Shown: positions 24,764 through 36,846, counted from the stretch's first letter. The stretch: DNA of 64,000 nt from Gymnothorax reevesii (GCA_029721435.1 CM056576.1:61213876-61277875), one strand, 5' to 3'. A program made the numbers and translations. The notes: generated from the sequence alone by a model not told the origin.

Positions 24764-25656
24764 GGGGAGACCTGGTCTAGTTGTTACACGACCATGGTGT
24801 TACATTCTGAATCATTCCGATAATAAAACAGACGCCACTCTAATTTTTCCTGCTGCTCTTCAAAGGTGACCCGCCTCTTTACCTGACAGAAGGACGTACG
24901 TCGAAAGACACAGGTTAGTGTTCCAGAAAAATGCTCGAAAAAGTAACTTTCTTGGTGTTTGAGAGATTTCGATTAACATCAAGTGTAATTGAGACGCACC
25001 CGAGATTTTCTGGATTATGAGAGAGGAGAACATTAGCCACTGTGTCATGACAAACCCATGTAAAGATTGCACTGGAACATTTCGTAATGTCAGGACAATG
25101 GCGAAGGGTTGCTGATGGACTTGGTGATACACCCAAGTTGTTACAGTAAGAACTTGCCCCAAAACCTGTAACAACTTGGGCAAGATCAAATTACCTCACT
25201 GAATGACTTTCTACCTTTTTATATTTCAGAAAGATGCCTTGAAATTACAAACGAATAACAAAACATGGCAAAGCCATAAGAGAATGACTCGAGGTTCCTT
25301 ACTGTGGCTTCATGGGATAATAGTAAGTAAGGCATCCCCCTTAACTTGCCTACTTCAGTGGGAAACGCGTCTCACTTAAGCAAATTCTTGGTGGAACAAA
25401 ATGCCCCACAACCTGCAACAAACTACCCTTCCTGTAACAAACAACCCCATATATGGGGTAGTTCATTATAGGTGACAGGGGTCTATTTTTTCCTCACCAG
25501 CATTACATATGCACAGAATATAGGGGTTGCTGCAGATCAGTCATGTAGTCTAATAAACTTTCTATCTTTACAGTGCATATTGATAACAAAAACCTGTTAA
25601 TGTCAGTTCTACAGCCATTAAAGGAAAAAGTGTAACAACTAGACCCGGTCCTCCCC
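24764..25656. mobile_element. DNA transposon relic, GGGGAG ends
   Basis: The left end GGGGAGACCTGGTCTAGTTG and the complement of the right end GGGGAGGACCGGGTCTAGTT match over about 30 bp and are flanked by TA. Inside, several short blocks repeat GTAACAACTT or its relatives near both ends (25140, 25170, 25415). No transposase was recognised; family unassigned. Confidence 0.6.
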
Positions 25657-25764
25657 TACTGTAAGAGCTGAGCTGAAAATGACAAGATCAAATAAAAATA
25701 CAAAATCTAATAATAATAATAAAAATACAAAAATCGGGGGATACAATAATTAAAGCAATCACTG

Positions 25765-28150
25765 TTTAATGTACCTATCTGAATCAGCACATAAATTATA
25801 GAATCAATATCGATTGTCCTGATGTCAGATCAAAGGCGGTTGGCACGCGTAATGGAAACTCGAAATAGCTTAATCAAGGCAGCTGAATCTGAGATGCAAA
25901 TTAACAACTTCACATCCTTCTCAGCCAACCACAAACTGCCTTGGTGTCAAGCAGTGCATATATAATGCTTGCGTTCTATGCTCAGTAAAGCTGCTGGCAC
26001 ACTGGACGTGTAACAAATTTTTCGCACGACTGATTACAAAGTCTAGGCAAAGAGGGTTTTAAGTACATCTCCGTGTCCGAAAGTAATAAAAGGTCTAATT
26101 TTTCAAGTATTCCAGGAATTTCTAGACATGCAAACTTGGCCATGTTTGTATTCGACCTTCACAAAATGCAAATTGATAGCTATCGACTTTTCTTGGTCTT
26201 TTCATTTGTCTGCTTTCTTCCGTTGAAGATAGTGTAAGAAAAAAAGAACGAAAGAAGGGACAATCCAATCTTCGAATGAAAAATGGTGTTTATTTCCAGT
26301 AAAAACGGCAGTGAACAGAAATACGGGTAACGTACTCTGGGTTCAGCGGAGTCAGAGTGAACCCAACGTACATTTCTTATACATGAAAAACTCTTTGAAG
26401 TTGGCCAGACATTTTTATTGCATTAATTACTTAGACAAGATAGTTGATGGCAGTCTCTTTGGATGAAATAGCTCTCCAATTGCTCACTCCCGGCCGCGAC
26501 ACAATAATTGATGGCTATGCCAGGTAGGTGCGACAAGTTGTTGTCAGAGATTACCAAGTGTATTGTACTTATGATAAGTGGATCCTGACCATTTGGCCAA
26601 CGGATGTGTCTGATTTGCAGGGTTTGCGACTTGAGTAGATTAGCACAGGAATGAGATTCTTACAATAGACAACAGTCTTTATTTGGTCTCTCTTTTGAAA
26701 ATTAGTCAGGTGGATCGAACAGATTCACAATTTATTTCCACATCAGAGATAAAACAGTGCTTGTAGTCAGTGAGCAAATTAATTCCATGACCACTGACAC
26801 TGTGAATAAATCATCGCATGCACGATCAAGACTGTCCGCCGCGAAACGCAAAATACTCCATGTCCGGCAGCCGGAAAAAAGTAAAAGTATTGATATGAGA
26901 ACAGATTTATCACGAAATAAAGAATAGACATATATCACCAACAAACAGAACATCCAGAAAAGATGGCCCACAAATAAATAAATCGCAGTGTTCATTGGAT
27001 GTTCTGTTTGTTTATTTTTATCCTTTATTTCGTGATCAGTCTGTTCTAATCGTCCCCCCCCCCCTTTTTTTGGCTGTCAGACACAGTATTTTGCATTTAA
27101 TGTCCGACAGGCATTGTACATCGTTCCGCGCCAATGTTGAGTTACTTTATTGAGCAGAGCTTAAACAGAAACATTGAAATTCTCTGTACTCATCTTGAAG
27201 AACTGAGCCCTCTTATCAAAATATTCACATTTAGTATCTTAAAGAGTCAGTAGATTTGAAGAAATTAGAAACAAAAATCGACTGTCGGACGCAGAGTTAT
27301 TTTGAAACCATCTGACAGTCAGACACGGAGATATATTAAAACCCTGTCCGACTTTCGGACACGTAGACACGGCGTTTAACGCAATCTGTCATGCGAAAAA
27401 TTAGTTTCGCGTCCGGTGTGCGAGCGGCTTACAACTAGGCTATTATTGTCACTCAGGTTTTATCGTATTTAGTGGGGGAAAGGAATACAGCCTGATTGCT
27501 ATGCTCTTGTACTGAGTTAAGATCACAGAGTGAACATAAATGTGTAATGTGTATCTTGCATTGTTGTCCATGCATGCGAATCCCAAAATTTTAATCAGCA
27601 ACAGGGTGTAATAATAGGAACACGCTATCCATTGTTTCTCTTCCCAATGATGCAGGCAGAAGAAATAAATGAGTGACTGTAGTATTTCATTCCAACCTCA
27701 TAAGGTTGAATGATCTGGCGTAGTTTCGTTTTGAAATTCCATTCAAGTTCACTTATGGTAATAATTCGAGATAACCCTAGCAAGCCAGCTAACTCATATT
27801 TGCAATGCTGAATATGGACGTAAGCAGTGCAGAAAACATGCCTGAAGCAGCAAAGTAAAATGCAACATTCACGCATCATGCAGATATAGGACAGAGGCTT
27901 CTATATTCCAACACATTAAAGGTGAGGAGAAGAGCTCATTAGATTGGTGAAGATTTGACTCAGCTGGTATACCCAAACACACCTTCTTTGGCACTTGCGC
28001 CGGCAGGAGGGACCAAGGCGGGACAAAGGAGTACTTGCGCCAGGCTACGCCGGGCACAAAATTGCAACATACGCTTGGACACACCCCGTCGGCGCAGCAC
28101 ACCCCCCATTCCCCGCGCCTGCTCTACGAATTTAGAGCCCATTATGTCAA
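25765..28150. repeat. Large dispersed repeat, copy A
   Basis: About 2.4 kb that recurs in inverted orientation at 55125-58885. Near 25989-26085 and 27340-27434 it contains an internal inverted repeat (GCACACTGGACG and complement, then GTCCGAAAGT), which looks like the ends of a DNA transposon. No coding domain is recognised in either copy. Copy A preserves the empty site of the Gmr1-like insertion found in copy B. Confidence 0.7.
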
Positions 28151-28198
28151 ATTAAACATCATTTATCTCAAGAAATGGAGATTTTTTTTTTTACTGAC

Positions 28199-28260
28199 CT
28201 GGCTTTTTCCATATTACTTCAAAGCAAGCAATTCCACTCCTTACTCGATTTTTCAATATC
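28199..28260 (-). CDS. gen1: GEN1 short exon, chromodomain core
   Basis: This 62-bp exon encodes ILKNRVRSGIACFEVIWKKP, aligning residue for residue with human IVKTRIRNGVHCFEIEWEKP. Acceptor is TTTCTTTCAAGCAG, donor CCAG|GTCAGT. It has one base at the front and one at the back as split-codon parts. It lies only about 50 bp from the edge of a 2.4-kb dispersed repeat. It is too short to be noticed as an open frame. Confidence 0.93.
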
Positions 28261-28362
28261 CTGCTTGAAAGAAAAAAAGGAAGAGCATTTTTCAAAAATA
28301 CAATATTTCATACTTATCAGCTGAAAAAAACGAGAAGTAGAGACGCAATCTGTGGTTTATAC

Positions 28363-28493
28363 CGTATGGGCTGTATCTGAGCGGTGTTTCCTCTTCCACA
28401 TTTTCTGTTCATCATTTCTGTGTACGTCATTAACACCAGAACCTTCTCGCTTGTATAGGATTTTGGCCACCCCATTTTGTCTAAAGCAAAGTT
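28363..28493 (-). CDS. gen1: GEN1 exon, region before the chromodomain
   Basis: This 131-bp exon encodes NFALDKMGWPKSYTSEKVLV and continues to IQPIR. It corresponds to human RFTLEKMEWPNHYACEKLLV through LQPIR with no length change. Acceptor is TTGATCTTTTAG, donor CG|GTATAA, leaving a two-base split codon completed by the next exon. The intron to the following exon is only 102 bp. Confidence 0.93.
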
Positions 28494-29057
28494 CTAAAAG
28501 ATCAACTCAAATTAACAACTGGCAAAAGGTATTTTTAAAAAAAAATGAAACTACTCTAAAGCATTGTTCAGTTTTTGAACACCGTTGCGACAGTTTAACT
28601 TAAAATTCAACAAATAACCCTTTAATGCTCTGACTTTTTTTTTTCTTTTTTTTTTTTAATGCCCCCCCAAAAAATTTGGGGGTCTACTAATAAATACGAA
28701 ATACTAAGAAATTCCTCAAAAGAGGAATTGACTCCCATGACAGCACCCTACACCCAAATATACAGATGCTACTGTGAAAGGACAATGACATAAATTAGAA
28801 TATAAATGTATACAAAAATGAAAAAAAAATATCAGCAAACATGCACCATTACATACAAAATTTTACACACATACATATATATATATTTATGTGTGTGTAT
28901 ATATGTGTGTACTCATGCTTTAACAAATGTAAATACATACAGACACATCGTATATTAATACTCATACACATTCACTAATGTTATTTCCATTCCCATCCTT
29001 CTGCTACTCACAGCGCCTTCCATCTATACTTCTATACACTTAACCTACTGTTTTCAA
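28494..29057. other. GEN1 intron, low-complexity tracts
   Basis: Contains a T-rich run near 28637-28660, a short C-run, and an alternating TA/TG tract near 28863-28911. No gene. Confidence 0.4.
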
Positions 29058-31661
29058 GTGCCATCATGCGTTCAATTTTATTGTGATGTTTTATTATGTA
29101 TTGCTCTGAATGTAATTCTTTCCCCTGAAATGTCTTTCACTGTTATATGTCTATATCGACCACCCTCTTCAAATGACACTTTTTATGAACAACTTAAAAC
29201 AATTTTTAATCATTGCAATCTTAAAAGGGAAATTATACTAATAGGAGATTTCAATATTAATTGGGATAATAAATTGGAGAGGAAAAAACTAAAACAACTG
29301 ACAGACAACTTCAATTTTACTCAACTCATTCATGGTCCAACGAGAATAACTAATACGTCTAAAACAACTATCGACCTTATATTCACAAATAAGTCCGATA
29401 GAATTACTAAAACTTTTAATCTCTTATCTGGGCTTTCTGATCATAATTTTATTCTTTGTGCAAGAAAAATTAACAGGAAACATTTTACTGGATCCACTAG
29501 GGTAAGCAGTCAATATTTGATACCTCGAAGTGCACAACAAAATTTAAATAATGCTCTGCAGCAACACAACTGGTCCAATATACTCACGAGTGATGATATT
29601 GAGGATGACAGTAATGCATTTATCACAAGCATTAAAGAAATTTCCAATCGTTTCACAAAAAAGGTGTGCTCTAAAAGGGTGAAAAAATCTTTACCCTGGT
29701 TGAGAGAAAATACTTGGAAATTAATGAAAAAAAGAGATAATGCACTAAAAAAATCCTTAAAAACAGGGCTAGCGAGTGACCGGTATATTTTTACATCGTT
29801 GAGGAATGAAGTAGTAAAACAGATCCGCAAAGCAAAAGCAGATTTTTTTATCGAGGTAATAGATGGGGCGAATGGAAAGGGAAAGTTGATTTGGGAAAAC
29901 CTAAACAAACTTTTAGGACAACACAAAGACACTAAACCCAATGACATACAGCTCCAAGTAAACGGCACACTGATAAGCGACTTGGACATTGTCGTTGATA
30001 CCTTCAACAAGTTCTTCTTAGAGTCAGTAGAGGAATTTACAAAGCATTTTAAATCTCCAGTCGCTTCCGTTAAGCCTCCTGATTATAGCAAACCAGTATT
30101 TAATATCGGAAATATATCCATTCCAGAAGCTGAAAAAATTATCTCTTCTTTAAAAAGCTCAAAAGCCAGGGATGTATTTGGTCTGGATAGTAACCTTGTA
30201 AAACTCCACAGAGAGGTTCTTGCAGGCCCAATTGCTCATTTGGTAAACCTCTCTATAAAACAATGTAGAGTGCCAACAACTTGGAAGATTGCAAAGGTTA
30301 CTCCAGTCTTTAAAGCTGGTGATAAGACCAAACCAGAGAACTATCGACCTATAAGTATCCTACCTATTGTATCTAAGGTGGCTGAGAAATGGGTTGCCAT
30401 GCAATTAATAGAACATCTTAAAAGCTGTCATACCCCTCTCCACCCAATGCAGTTTGGATTTCGTCAACATCATTCCACAGATACAGCCACTTGTTACTTT
30501 TTTGAGAGCATCAAAGGCTCATTAGATCAAGGTGGTTATGTAGGAGCTGTATTCCTGGATCTAAAACGAGCTTTTGACACAATAAATCATAACGTGCTTC
30601 TTGCAAAACTCGCTAACTTTAATTTTTCCAGTAGTGCCCTGTGCTGGATGAGGTCATATTTGTCAAATAGAGAACAAGCAGTACATATTGGAAATTCACA
30701 ATCTTCATACCTCAGTTGCTCAGTTGGAGTTCCACAAGGCTCTATACTGGGACCAATCCTGTTTAGTCTATATGTTAACGAGTTGCCTAATGTTTGTCCT
30801 AATGTTAAACTGCAATTATATGCTGATGACACAGTACTATATGCACATTCTAAGATAAAACAAGAAGCTGCTGCTATACTATCTGCTGCTATGGTACTGG
30901 TGTCTCATTGGCTCCAGAAATCATGTTTACATCTTAATACAAAAAAAACTGTATACATGTTTTTTTCCCGCCAGCCAGCAGAGGGCGTGCAGCCATGTGT
31001 GATGGTTAATGGAGAGAGACTTGATGTGGTGGAACAATTTAAGTATCTTGGTATAGTTTTTGATTCCAAACTTACATTTAAGGAGCATATTAAGAAAATC
31101 TCAAACATTATCAAGTTCAACTTGGCTAATTTTCGTCATATAAGACCTTTTCTTACCACACAGTCAGCAAAAGCTTATATGCATGCAATGGTATTTTCTC
31201 ACATAACATACTGTTTTACAACCTGGTCACATACTACTGCAAGCACGTTCAAACCCATCAAGTCTCTCTTCAAGAAGGCAGTAAAAATCTTTGACAAGAA
31301 ACCTCTTAATTTTCATTACTGTGATATCATAAGAAAACATAATATTTTTAACCTTGACAGTTACCAAATTTTTGAAGATGCCTGTCTTGTTTTTAAAGTT
31401 TTAAATGGACTTGCCCCACCTCCGTTAGGTAATTTTATTCATAAAAAATGCAAAAATGCAATAACAACCAGAGCACAAACTAGGGGAGACTGCTGTATGC
31501 CTCGGCGCAGAACTAAATTTAGTCAAGCGGTGGTGTCCGTCAGAGGCGCACATTCCTGGACCAATTTACCAGTACATATCAGAAACTGTGAAAGCTATGA
31601 AACCTTTAAAAAAGAGCTTAAACATTGGTTAAAATCAAAACAGTTATGCATGCATGTATAA
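29058..31661 (+). CDS. L2-like LINE ORF2 (endonuclease end plus reverse transcriptase)
   Basis: An open frame of 867 codons without interruption. Residues 1-125 are the C-terminal part of an apurinic-type endonuclease (LYRPPSSNDTF, GDFNINW, LSDHN). The reverse transcriptase spans about residues 400-640, with KPENYRPISILP, FLDLKRAFDTINH (about 500), GVPQGSILGP (about 557) and the catalytic YADD (about 586). The C-terminal region with ITYCFTTWSH and LAPPPLG is typical of the fish L2/jockey type. The missing N-terminal endonuclease shows this copy is 5'-truncated and could not move by itself, but the lack of stops means it is young. Confidence 0.9.
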   Translation: MPSCVQFYCDVLLCIALNVILSPEMSFTVICLYRPPSSNDTFYEQLKTIFNHCNLKREIILIGDFNINWDNKLERKKLKQLTDNFNFTQLIHGPTRITNTSKTTIDLIFTNKSDRITKTFNLLSGLSDHNFILCARKINRKHFTGSTRVSSQYLIPRSAQQNLNNALQQHNWSNILTSDDIEDDSNAFITSIKEISNRFTKKVCSKRVKKSLPWLRENTWKLMKKRDNALKKSLKTGLASDRYIFTSLRNEVVKQIRKAKADFFIEVIDGANGKGKLIWENLNKLLGQHKDTKPNDIQLQVNGTLISDLDIVVDTFNKFFLESVEEFTKHFKSPVASVKPPDYSKPVFNIGNISIPEAEKIISSLKSSKARDVFGLDSNLVKLHREVLAGPIAHLVNLSIKQCRVPTTWKIAKVTPVFKAGDKTKPENYRPISILPIVSKVAEKWVAMQLIEHLKSCHTPLHPMQFGFRQHHSTDTATCYFFESIKGSLDQGGYVGAVFLDLKRAFDTINHNVLLAKLANFNFSSSALCWMRSYLSNREQAVHIGNSQSSYLSCSVGVPQGSILGPILFSLYVNELPNVCPNVKLQLYADDTVLYAHSKIKQEAAAILSAAMVLVSHWLQKSCLHLNTKKTVYMFFSRQPAEGVQPCVMVNGERLDVVEQFKYLGIVFDSKLTFKEHIKKISNIIKFNLANFRHIRPFLTTQSAKAYMHAMVFSHITYCFTTWSHTTASTFKPIKSLFKKAVKIFDKKPLNFHYCDIIRKHNIFNLDSYQIFEDACLVFKVLNGLAPPPLGNFIHKKCKNAITTRAQTRGDCCMPRRRTKFSQAVVSVRGAHSWTNLPVHIRNCESYETFKKELKHWLKSKQLCMHV

Positions 31662-32029
31662 TATATGCATATTATCGGTTTATTCCTATGCCCAAACCCG
31701 GGGGCATCCCGTTCACTCCGAATTTTAACTACAATATACATGGTTGTGTTAATTATAATGTATAATGAATGTGTCTTTGTGTAACAAAACTGTCTCTCTC
31801 TCCCCCCCACCCCCCCCTCGTGTTGTGTGCTTTTCTGTGAGGTGCTCTGTCATTTGGAAAACTTGTATGTTTTTTTTTTTTTTTGTGTGTAAGTGCCTGC
31901 CTTAGGACTGCGGATGAAATTTAGCTATTGTGCTAATTCCGGCATATTTACATTGACGCATCTTGCTGATATGTTGATTAATGTGCATTGTCCTAATTCA
32001 ATAAACTCAATAAAAAAAAAAAAAAAAAA
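29058..32029 (+). mobile_element. L2-like LINE, 5'-truncated, with A tail
   Basis: The element begins inside the endonuclease domain, contains a full reverse transcriptase frame, about 340 bp of 3' UTR and ends in an A-run (32012-32029) shortly after AATAAA. It lies in a GEN1 intron, antisense to the gene. The exact 5' junction and target duplications could not be fixed. Confidence 0.85.
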
Positions 32030-32186
32030 GAAGAGTTTGAATCTCTCTGTCCTCAAAGCATCCACAGATTTTGATTTAAATCTAAAAATTTTCCCAAGAA
32101 GTGCTTTGAGACTATTTTTCCAGAGTCATTTGTTAAACTGCCCAGAAGTATGGTAGGCAAATCAAGTGTAAAATTACTAGAATATA

Positions 32187-33694
32187 CTGAGTCCATATGA
32201 AAACGCACCACTTGAAAAAAGTCAATATTTAAGTTCAAATGAACTTCAATATAATTTTTATATAACAACAACACTACAGTGACATCACCCGACATGCCAG
32301 GTGCAAGAAATGCGAGAATTTCAAGTTGACTGTAACGCTAGGCAATTTTTTTGCAAAAACGCAACATCTTGCACGCACACCAGAGGAAAAATGAATTTCA
32401 CTCTGAATTTCTGCACACATTGCCTTTAAAAGCATGTGAATCTGAATAAAATTTCACTTCTTCACTGACACTTGTGAAACGTCGACACTATGCCGCCATT
32501 TACAGCCCCTGAACGGGAACTGGCCATAGACATGCTTCAAATTGGCGCCAGCACCAGGGAAATTGCCAGACGACTACACTGCGCACACACAACGATCGCA
32601 AGACTCCATCAAAGGTTTCTGCAAACGGGGAGCACTCGGGACCGTCCTTGACCGTGTCAACAACATGTGACAACGGCAAGTCAGGACCGTCAGATTGTAC
32701 GGGATCATGTCCGAGACCGAACACTACCAGCGACAAGAACGGCTGCTCAAGTCCAAGGACGACGTGGATTCATTCACCCCAACACCGTATGGAACAGTCT
32801 GCGAGCTGCAGGCCTGCGTACACAACGTCGTTATTTCGGCCCCATAATGACGGATCGTCACCGAAACCAGCATCTACCGTGGACAAACAGGCACCAGAAT
32901 TGGCGACTATGACAATGGCACGGTGTCATCTTTTCTGAAGAGTCACGATTTCACTTAAGGAATGCAGATGGCCGTATACGTGTTTGAAGGAGACGTGGTG
33001 AACGTTATAACGCCGATTGTGTCGTTCAAACGGACCGTTGGGGCGGTGGCAGCGTTATGGTGTGGGGTGGAATAAGCTACCATCACAGAACCCCTCTCCA
33101 TATCTGCAGAGGAAGGGTGAACGGCGTCTACTACCGGGACTAGGTGCTGCAGAACCATGTTGTGCCGTTCTTCAACCAACACCACGATGTCCACACGTTC
33201 CAACAGGACAACGCTAGGGCACACACTGCAAGGGTGTCCATGCAGTACCTTGCACAGCAGAACATCCCCGTGCTTCAGTGGCCAGCTCTGTCACCCGACC
33301 TCTCCCCCATCGAGCACTTATGGGATGAAATTGGACGACGTCTTTCACGTCGACGCCAGATGGACAACATCCGAGAACTTGAGGTTGCCCTTGTTCAGGA
33401 GTGGAATGCTATCCCTCAGAACACTATCCAGAGACTCATCAACTCCATGCGACGACAATGCACCGCATGTGTCAATGCAAATGGCGGTCACACCCGTTAT
33501 TGACTTTCCTGTTTGACCCCTACACCAGTTAAACCTCTCTCGCGCATTAACATTATTGTGAATAAAATTGAATGATGTTTACATGTCTTCTTAAATCATT
33601 CATTATCTCAAATGCATCATACGTATATACTTCACATATCAATCCGTGGAGCTATTCCAGATTCCGTGAGTGGTGCGTTTTCATATGGACTGAG
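32187..33694 (+). mobile_element. Tc1-like transposon, inactivated, 1508 bp
   Basis: Ends are CTGAGTCCATATGAAAACGC on the left and the complement of a nearly identical sequence on the right, each next to TA. Full length with one transposase frame broken only by stop codons. It is a different Tc1 lineage from those at 12145 and 16495. Confidence 0.92.
32490..33503 (+). pseudogene. Tc1 transposase, four in-frame stops, no frameshift
   Basis: Starts MPPFTAPERELAIDMLQIG, continues with a helix-turn-helix (STREIARRLHCAHTTIARLH), then VIFSEESRFHL, FQQDNARAH and LSPIEHLWDEIGRR; 34 residues separate the second catalytic Asp from Glu. Stops are TGA at 32649, 32910 and 32985, and TAG at 33141, all in one frame, and ends at GGHTRY. 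The first catalytic motif reads SEES rather than the usual SDES, a further lesion. Confidence 0.9.
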
Positions 33695-34024
33695 TATATA
33701 AAGCCAGCCACCTCTGAACCCCTGTCCAAAACAGACCTACACAGGGGCAGAACGAAAATAAATGATCCATTGACTCAACCTCTTCATGACAGAATCTACA
33801 AGTTAGACCTCTCAATTGCCCTTAACATGAAGCATCTTTTGAGTGGCCAAAAACGTATATATAAATTTAAACTAAAACAAAATGTGTGTGTGAAAAACTG
33901 ATTCCCCCGGATATAAGAATAGTTTGGATTTATAATATGGAGAAAGACCAGATGGAATCGCTTGGACTTGCAAAGGGTTAAACAAACAAATAAAATTTTT
34001 AAAACTTTTCCAGGAAACTATTGT

Positions 34025-35925
34025 GAAATCAAAATGACGCCAAGGTGAAGGTCACAAGGTGAAAAATTATGACCTCATCCGAAAGGTCTCATGTCAAGGG
34101 AAACACGTGAAGTATCAAAGGTCTATCACTGGCCAATGATAAGTTATGGCCAAGGTTAACATTTTCAGAAAATGTGTCCTACGCCATTTTTCGAGCCAAA
34201 AAAATTTTGAGCCATTATCAGTCCTTCAGGGTTCCAGGGGAAGAAAAATATCACTAATTATCGCTGATATAGTTATTCAGACTTAGTTCTGTCCATGACA
34301 AAGGTAAAACAAAACACTCAGGAAAAACTTGCTAAAGATTGATCTGAATGACAGAAAAACAGATTAAAGAGAGTCAATCTGGCTGAAAAAAACCACTAAA
34401 TTTTCCAACCGCCTCTTTTACATTGTTTAACCCATGAGAGAGAACAGAGGGGTCATTTTCTGGCCTGAAAAAAAAAAAAAACAGTGGCGGTTAACCACAT
34501 GATACCTTTTTGCAAAACACTAACGCCCTCGGAAATAAGCATAGTTCGGATTTATGAAATGGAAAACGACCAGATGGATTCCCTTGGACTTGCAAAGGGA
34601 CAAATAAACAAATAAAATTTTATAAACATTTCCAGGAAACTATAGTGAAATCAAATAGACACCAAGGTGAAGGTCACAAGGTGAAAAATTGTGGCCTCAT
34701 CTGAAAGGTCTCATGACAAGGCCCATCTCTGACCAATCAAAAGTTATAGCCAAGGTTAAAGTTTTTGGAAAATGCGACCTATGTCAAGGTCAAGGTCACA
34801 AGGTCAATAATGATGACCATATCTGAGAGGTCTCATGACACGGGATACTCATGTGAAGTATCAGAGGCCTATCTCTGACCAATCAAAAGTAACAGCCAAG
34901 GTTAAAGTTTTTGGAAAATGCGTCGTATGCCAAGGTCAAGGTCACTGGGTCAAAAATGATGACCTCATCCAAAAGGTCTCGTGACCAGGGATACACATGT
35001 GAAGTATCAAAGGCCTATCTCTGACCAATCAAAAGTAACAGCCAAGGCTAAAGCTTCTGGAAAATGCGCCCTACGCCAAGGTCAAGGTCAAAAGGTCAAA
35101 AATGATGACCCCATCCGAAAGGTCTCCTGAAAAGGGATACACGTCAAGTATCAAAGGCCTATCTATGACCAATCAAAAGTAACAGCCAAGGTTACAGGTT
35201 TTGGAAAATGCGTCCTATGCCATGGTCAAGGTCACAGGGGTCAAAAATGATGACCTCATCCAATAGGTCTCGTGACTTGGGATACACATGTGAAATATCA
35301 AAAGCCTATCTCTGACCAATGAAAAGTTAAGACCAAGGTTAAAGTTTTTGGAAAATGCGTCCTATGCCACGGTCAAGGTCACAGGGTCGAAACTGATGAC
35401 CTCATCCAAAAGGTCTCGTGACTTGGGATACAAGTGAAGTATCAAAGGCCTATCTCTGACAAATCAAAAGTAACAGCCAAGGTTAAAGCTTCTGGAAAAT
35501 GCGCCCTACGCCAAGGTCAAGGTCAAAAGGTCAAAAATGATGACCCCATCCGAAAGGTCTCCTGACAAGGGATACACGTCAAGTATCAAAGGCCTATCTA
35601 TGACCAATCAAAAGTAACAGCAAAGGTTATAGATTTTGGAAAATGCGTCCTATGCCATGGTCAAGGTCACAGGGGTCAAAAATGATGACCTCATCCAAAA
35701 GGTCTCGTGACTTGGGATACACATGTGAAATATCAAAAGCCTATCTCTGACTAATGAAAAGTTAAGGCCAAGGTTAAAGTTTTTGGAAAATGCGTCCTAC
35801 GCCAAGGTCAAGGTCACAAGGTCAAAAATGATGACCTCACCCGAAAAGTCTAGTGAGAAGGGATACACGTCAAGTATCAAAGGCCTATCTCTGACTAATT
35901 AATAGATACGGCTAAGGCTAAAGTT
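34025..35925. repeat. Tandem array, unit about 145 bp, with three-unit higher order
   Basis: A regular array runs from about 34640 to 35925, with a diverged outlying unit at 34025-34200. Unit starts marked by AATGCG(T/C)CCTA(T/C)GCC fall near 34772, 34917, 35064, 35208, 35354, 35496, 35642 and 35790. Units 35064/35208/35354 match 35496/35642/35790 specifically, so a block of three (about 433 bp) was duplicated. Every unit has clustered AGGTCA half-sites. Confidence 0.9.
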
Positions 35926-35944
35926 TTTTTGCTGCTGCAGACAA

Positions 35945-36360
35945 ACAGACAAACAAACAGACAGACGAATGGCGGACAGAGAGGTGCAAAACAATATGCC
36001 CCCCAATCTTCAAATCCATGGGCAGAAAAATCTGACGAATCAATTGTTTTGAAATGAAATAGAAAACCTGGTTCCATGGAATTGGGAAATCTAGCATGTA
36101 CTCCCAAAAATCTAGAATATTGTGAGGATTGGCACTCAGTTTTCTTGATTCAAGATGAAACTTGATTATCATTATATTTATGCTGCTTTTTTCAATCCAC
36201 TTAAAGTTTTTCATAGATGGTCGACAGACGAGCTCATTGCAACTTCCTTCAACAATTCTTCTTTTCCATTTTAGCGGTATGGCAGCAACCAATTGATTGA
36301 ACTTTTGTAAAGGGCAAACCTTGCGATAAATGTCAATTAGCTCATCATGAGACATTAATT
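35945..36360 (-). mobile_element. Possible L1-type LINE fragment
   Basis: A minus-strand open stretch includes KFNQLVAAIPLKWKRRIVEG, which resembles a region downstream of the reverse transcriptase in fish L1 elements. No catalytic motif is present. The call is from memory and weak. Confidence 0.35.
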
Positions 36361-36493
36361 TACCTTCATTATTTACAATATTATTTATAAAAATAATGCC
36401 AGAATTTAATGCTATGACTGAGGAATTATTTCATTCTGAAAACTGTCAACAGTGAAATGATTCATATCCAAATAAACAAAGACGCCAATTTAC

Positions 36494-36574
36494 CAGCATC
36501 AGTGAGAGATTTGGCTTCCGTCTTGTGACTTTCTGAGTGGGTCCATCTTTGGACACCAAAAATTCATTGATTAT
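36494..36574 (-). CDS. gen1: GEN1 exon, 27 codons
   Basis: An 81-bp exon, phase 0 at both ends, encoding IINEFLVSKDGPTQ and on to PNLSLML. The human counterpart (VIQEFLLNKDKLVK... LLLFQ) is also exactly 27 codons. Acceptor TATTTTCTAG, donor CTG|GTAAAT. The 8-kb intron to the next exon contains an L2-like LINE, a dead Tc1 and a tandem array. Confidence 0.92.
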
Positions 36575-36846
36575 CTAGAAAATAGAACAACAAAGCGTGA
36601 AAATTCTGAATTAATGGCATATCTTTTTATTGGGATCATTTCAAGCAAACTGAACACTACCTCTTTGAAAGGGAACCCTTCACAGGTCAAAGTTTTCCTG
36701 AAAGGAGATAAAATGGATAGAATAGCACTGAAATGGCGGAATAAGACAGAGTGAAAAAATATTTATGTCAATTCCAAACTAGTGTTGTAACTGAAGTTGA
36801 ATACAAATTTTTGCACATTTCCAATGCTTTTCAAACACTGGTTCAC

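Noticed and set aside
36240..36355. KFNQLVAAIP as part of GEN1 (LLQRFNRW)
   Set aside because: Wrong position in exon order, and the surrounding residues fit an L1-type LINE remnant better.
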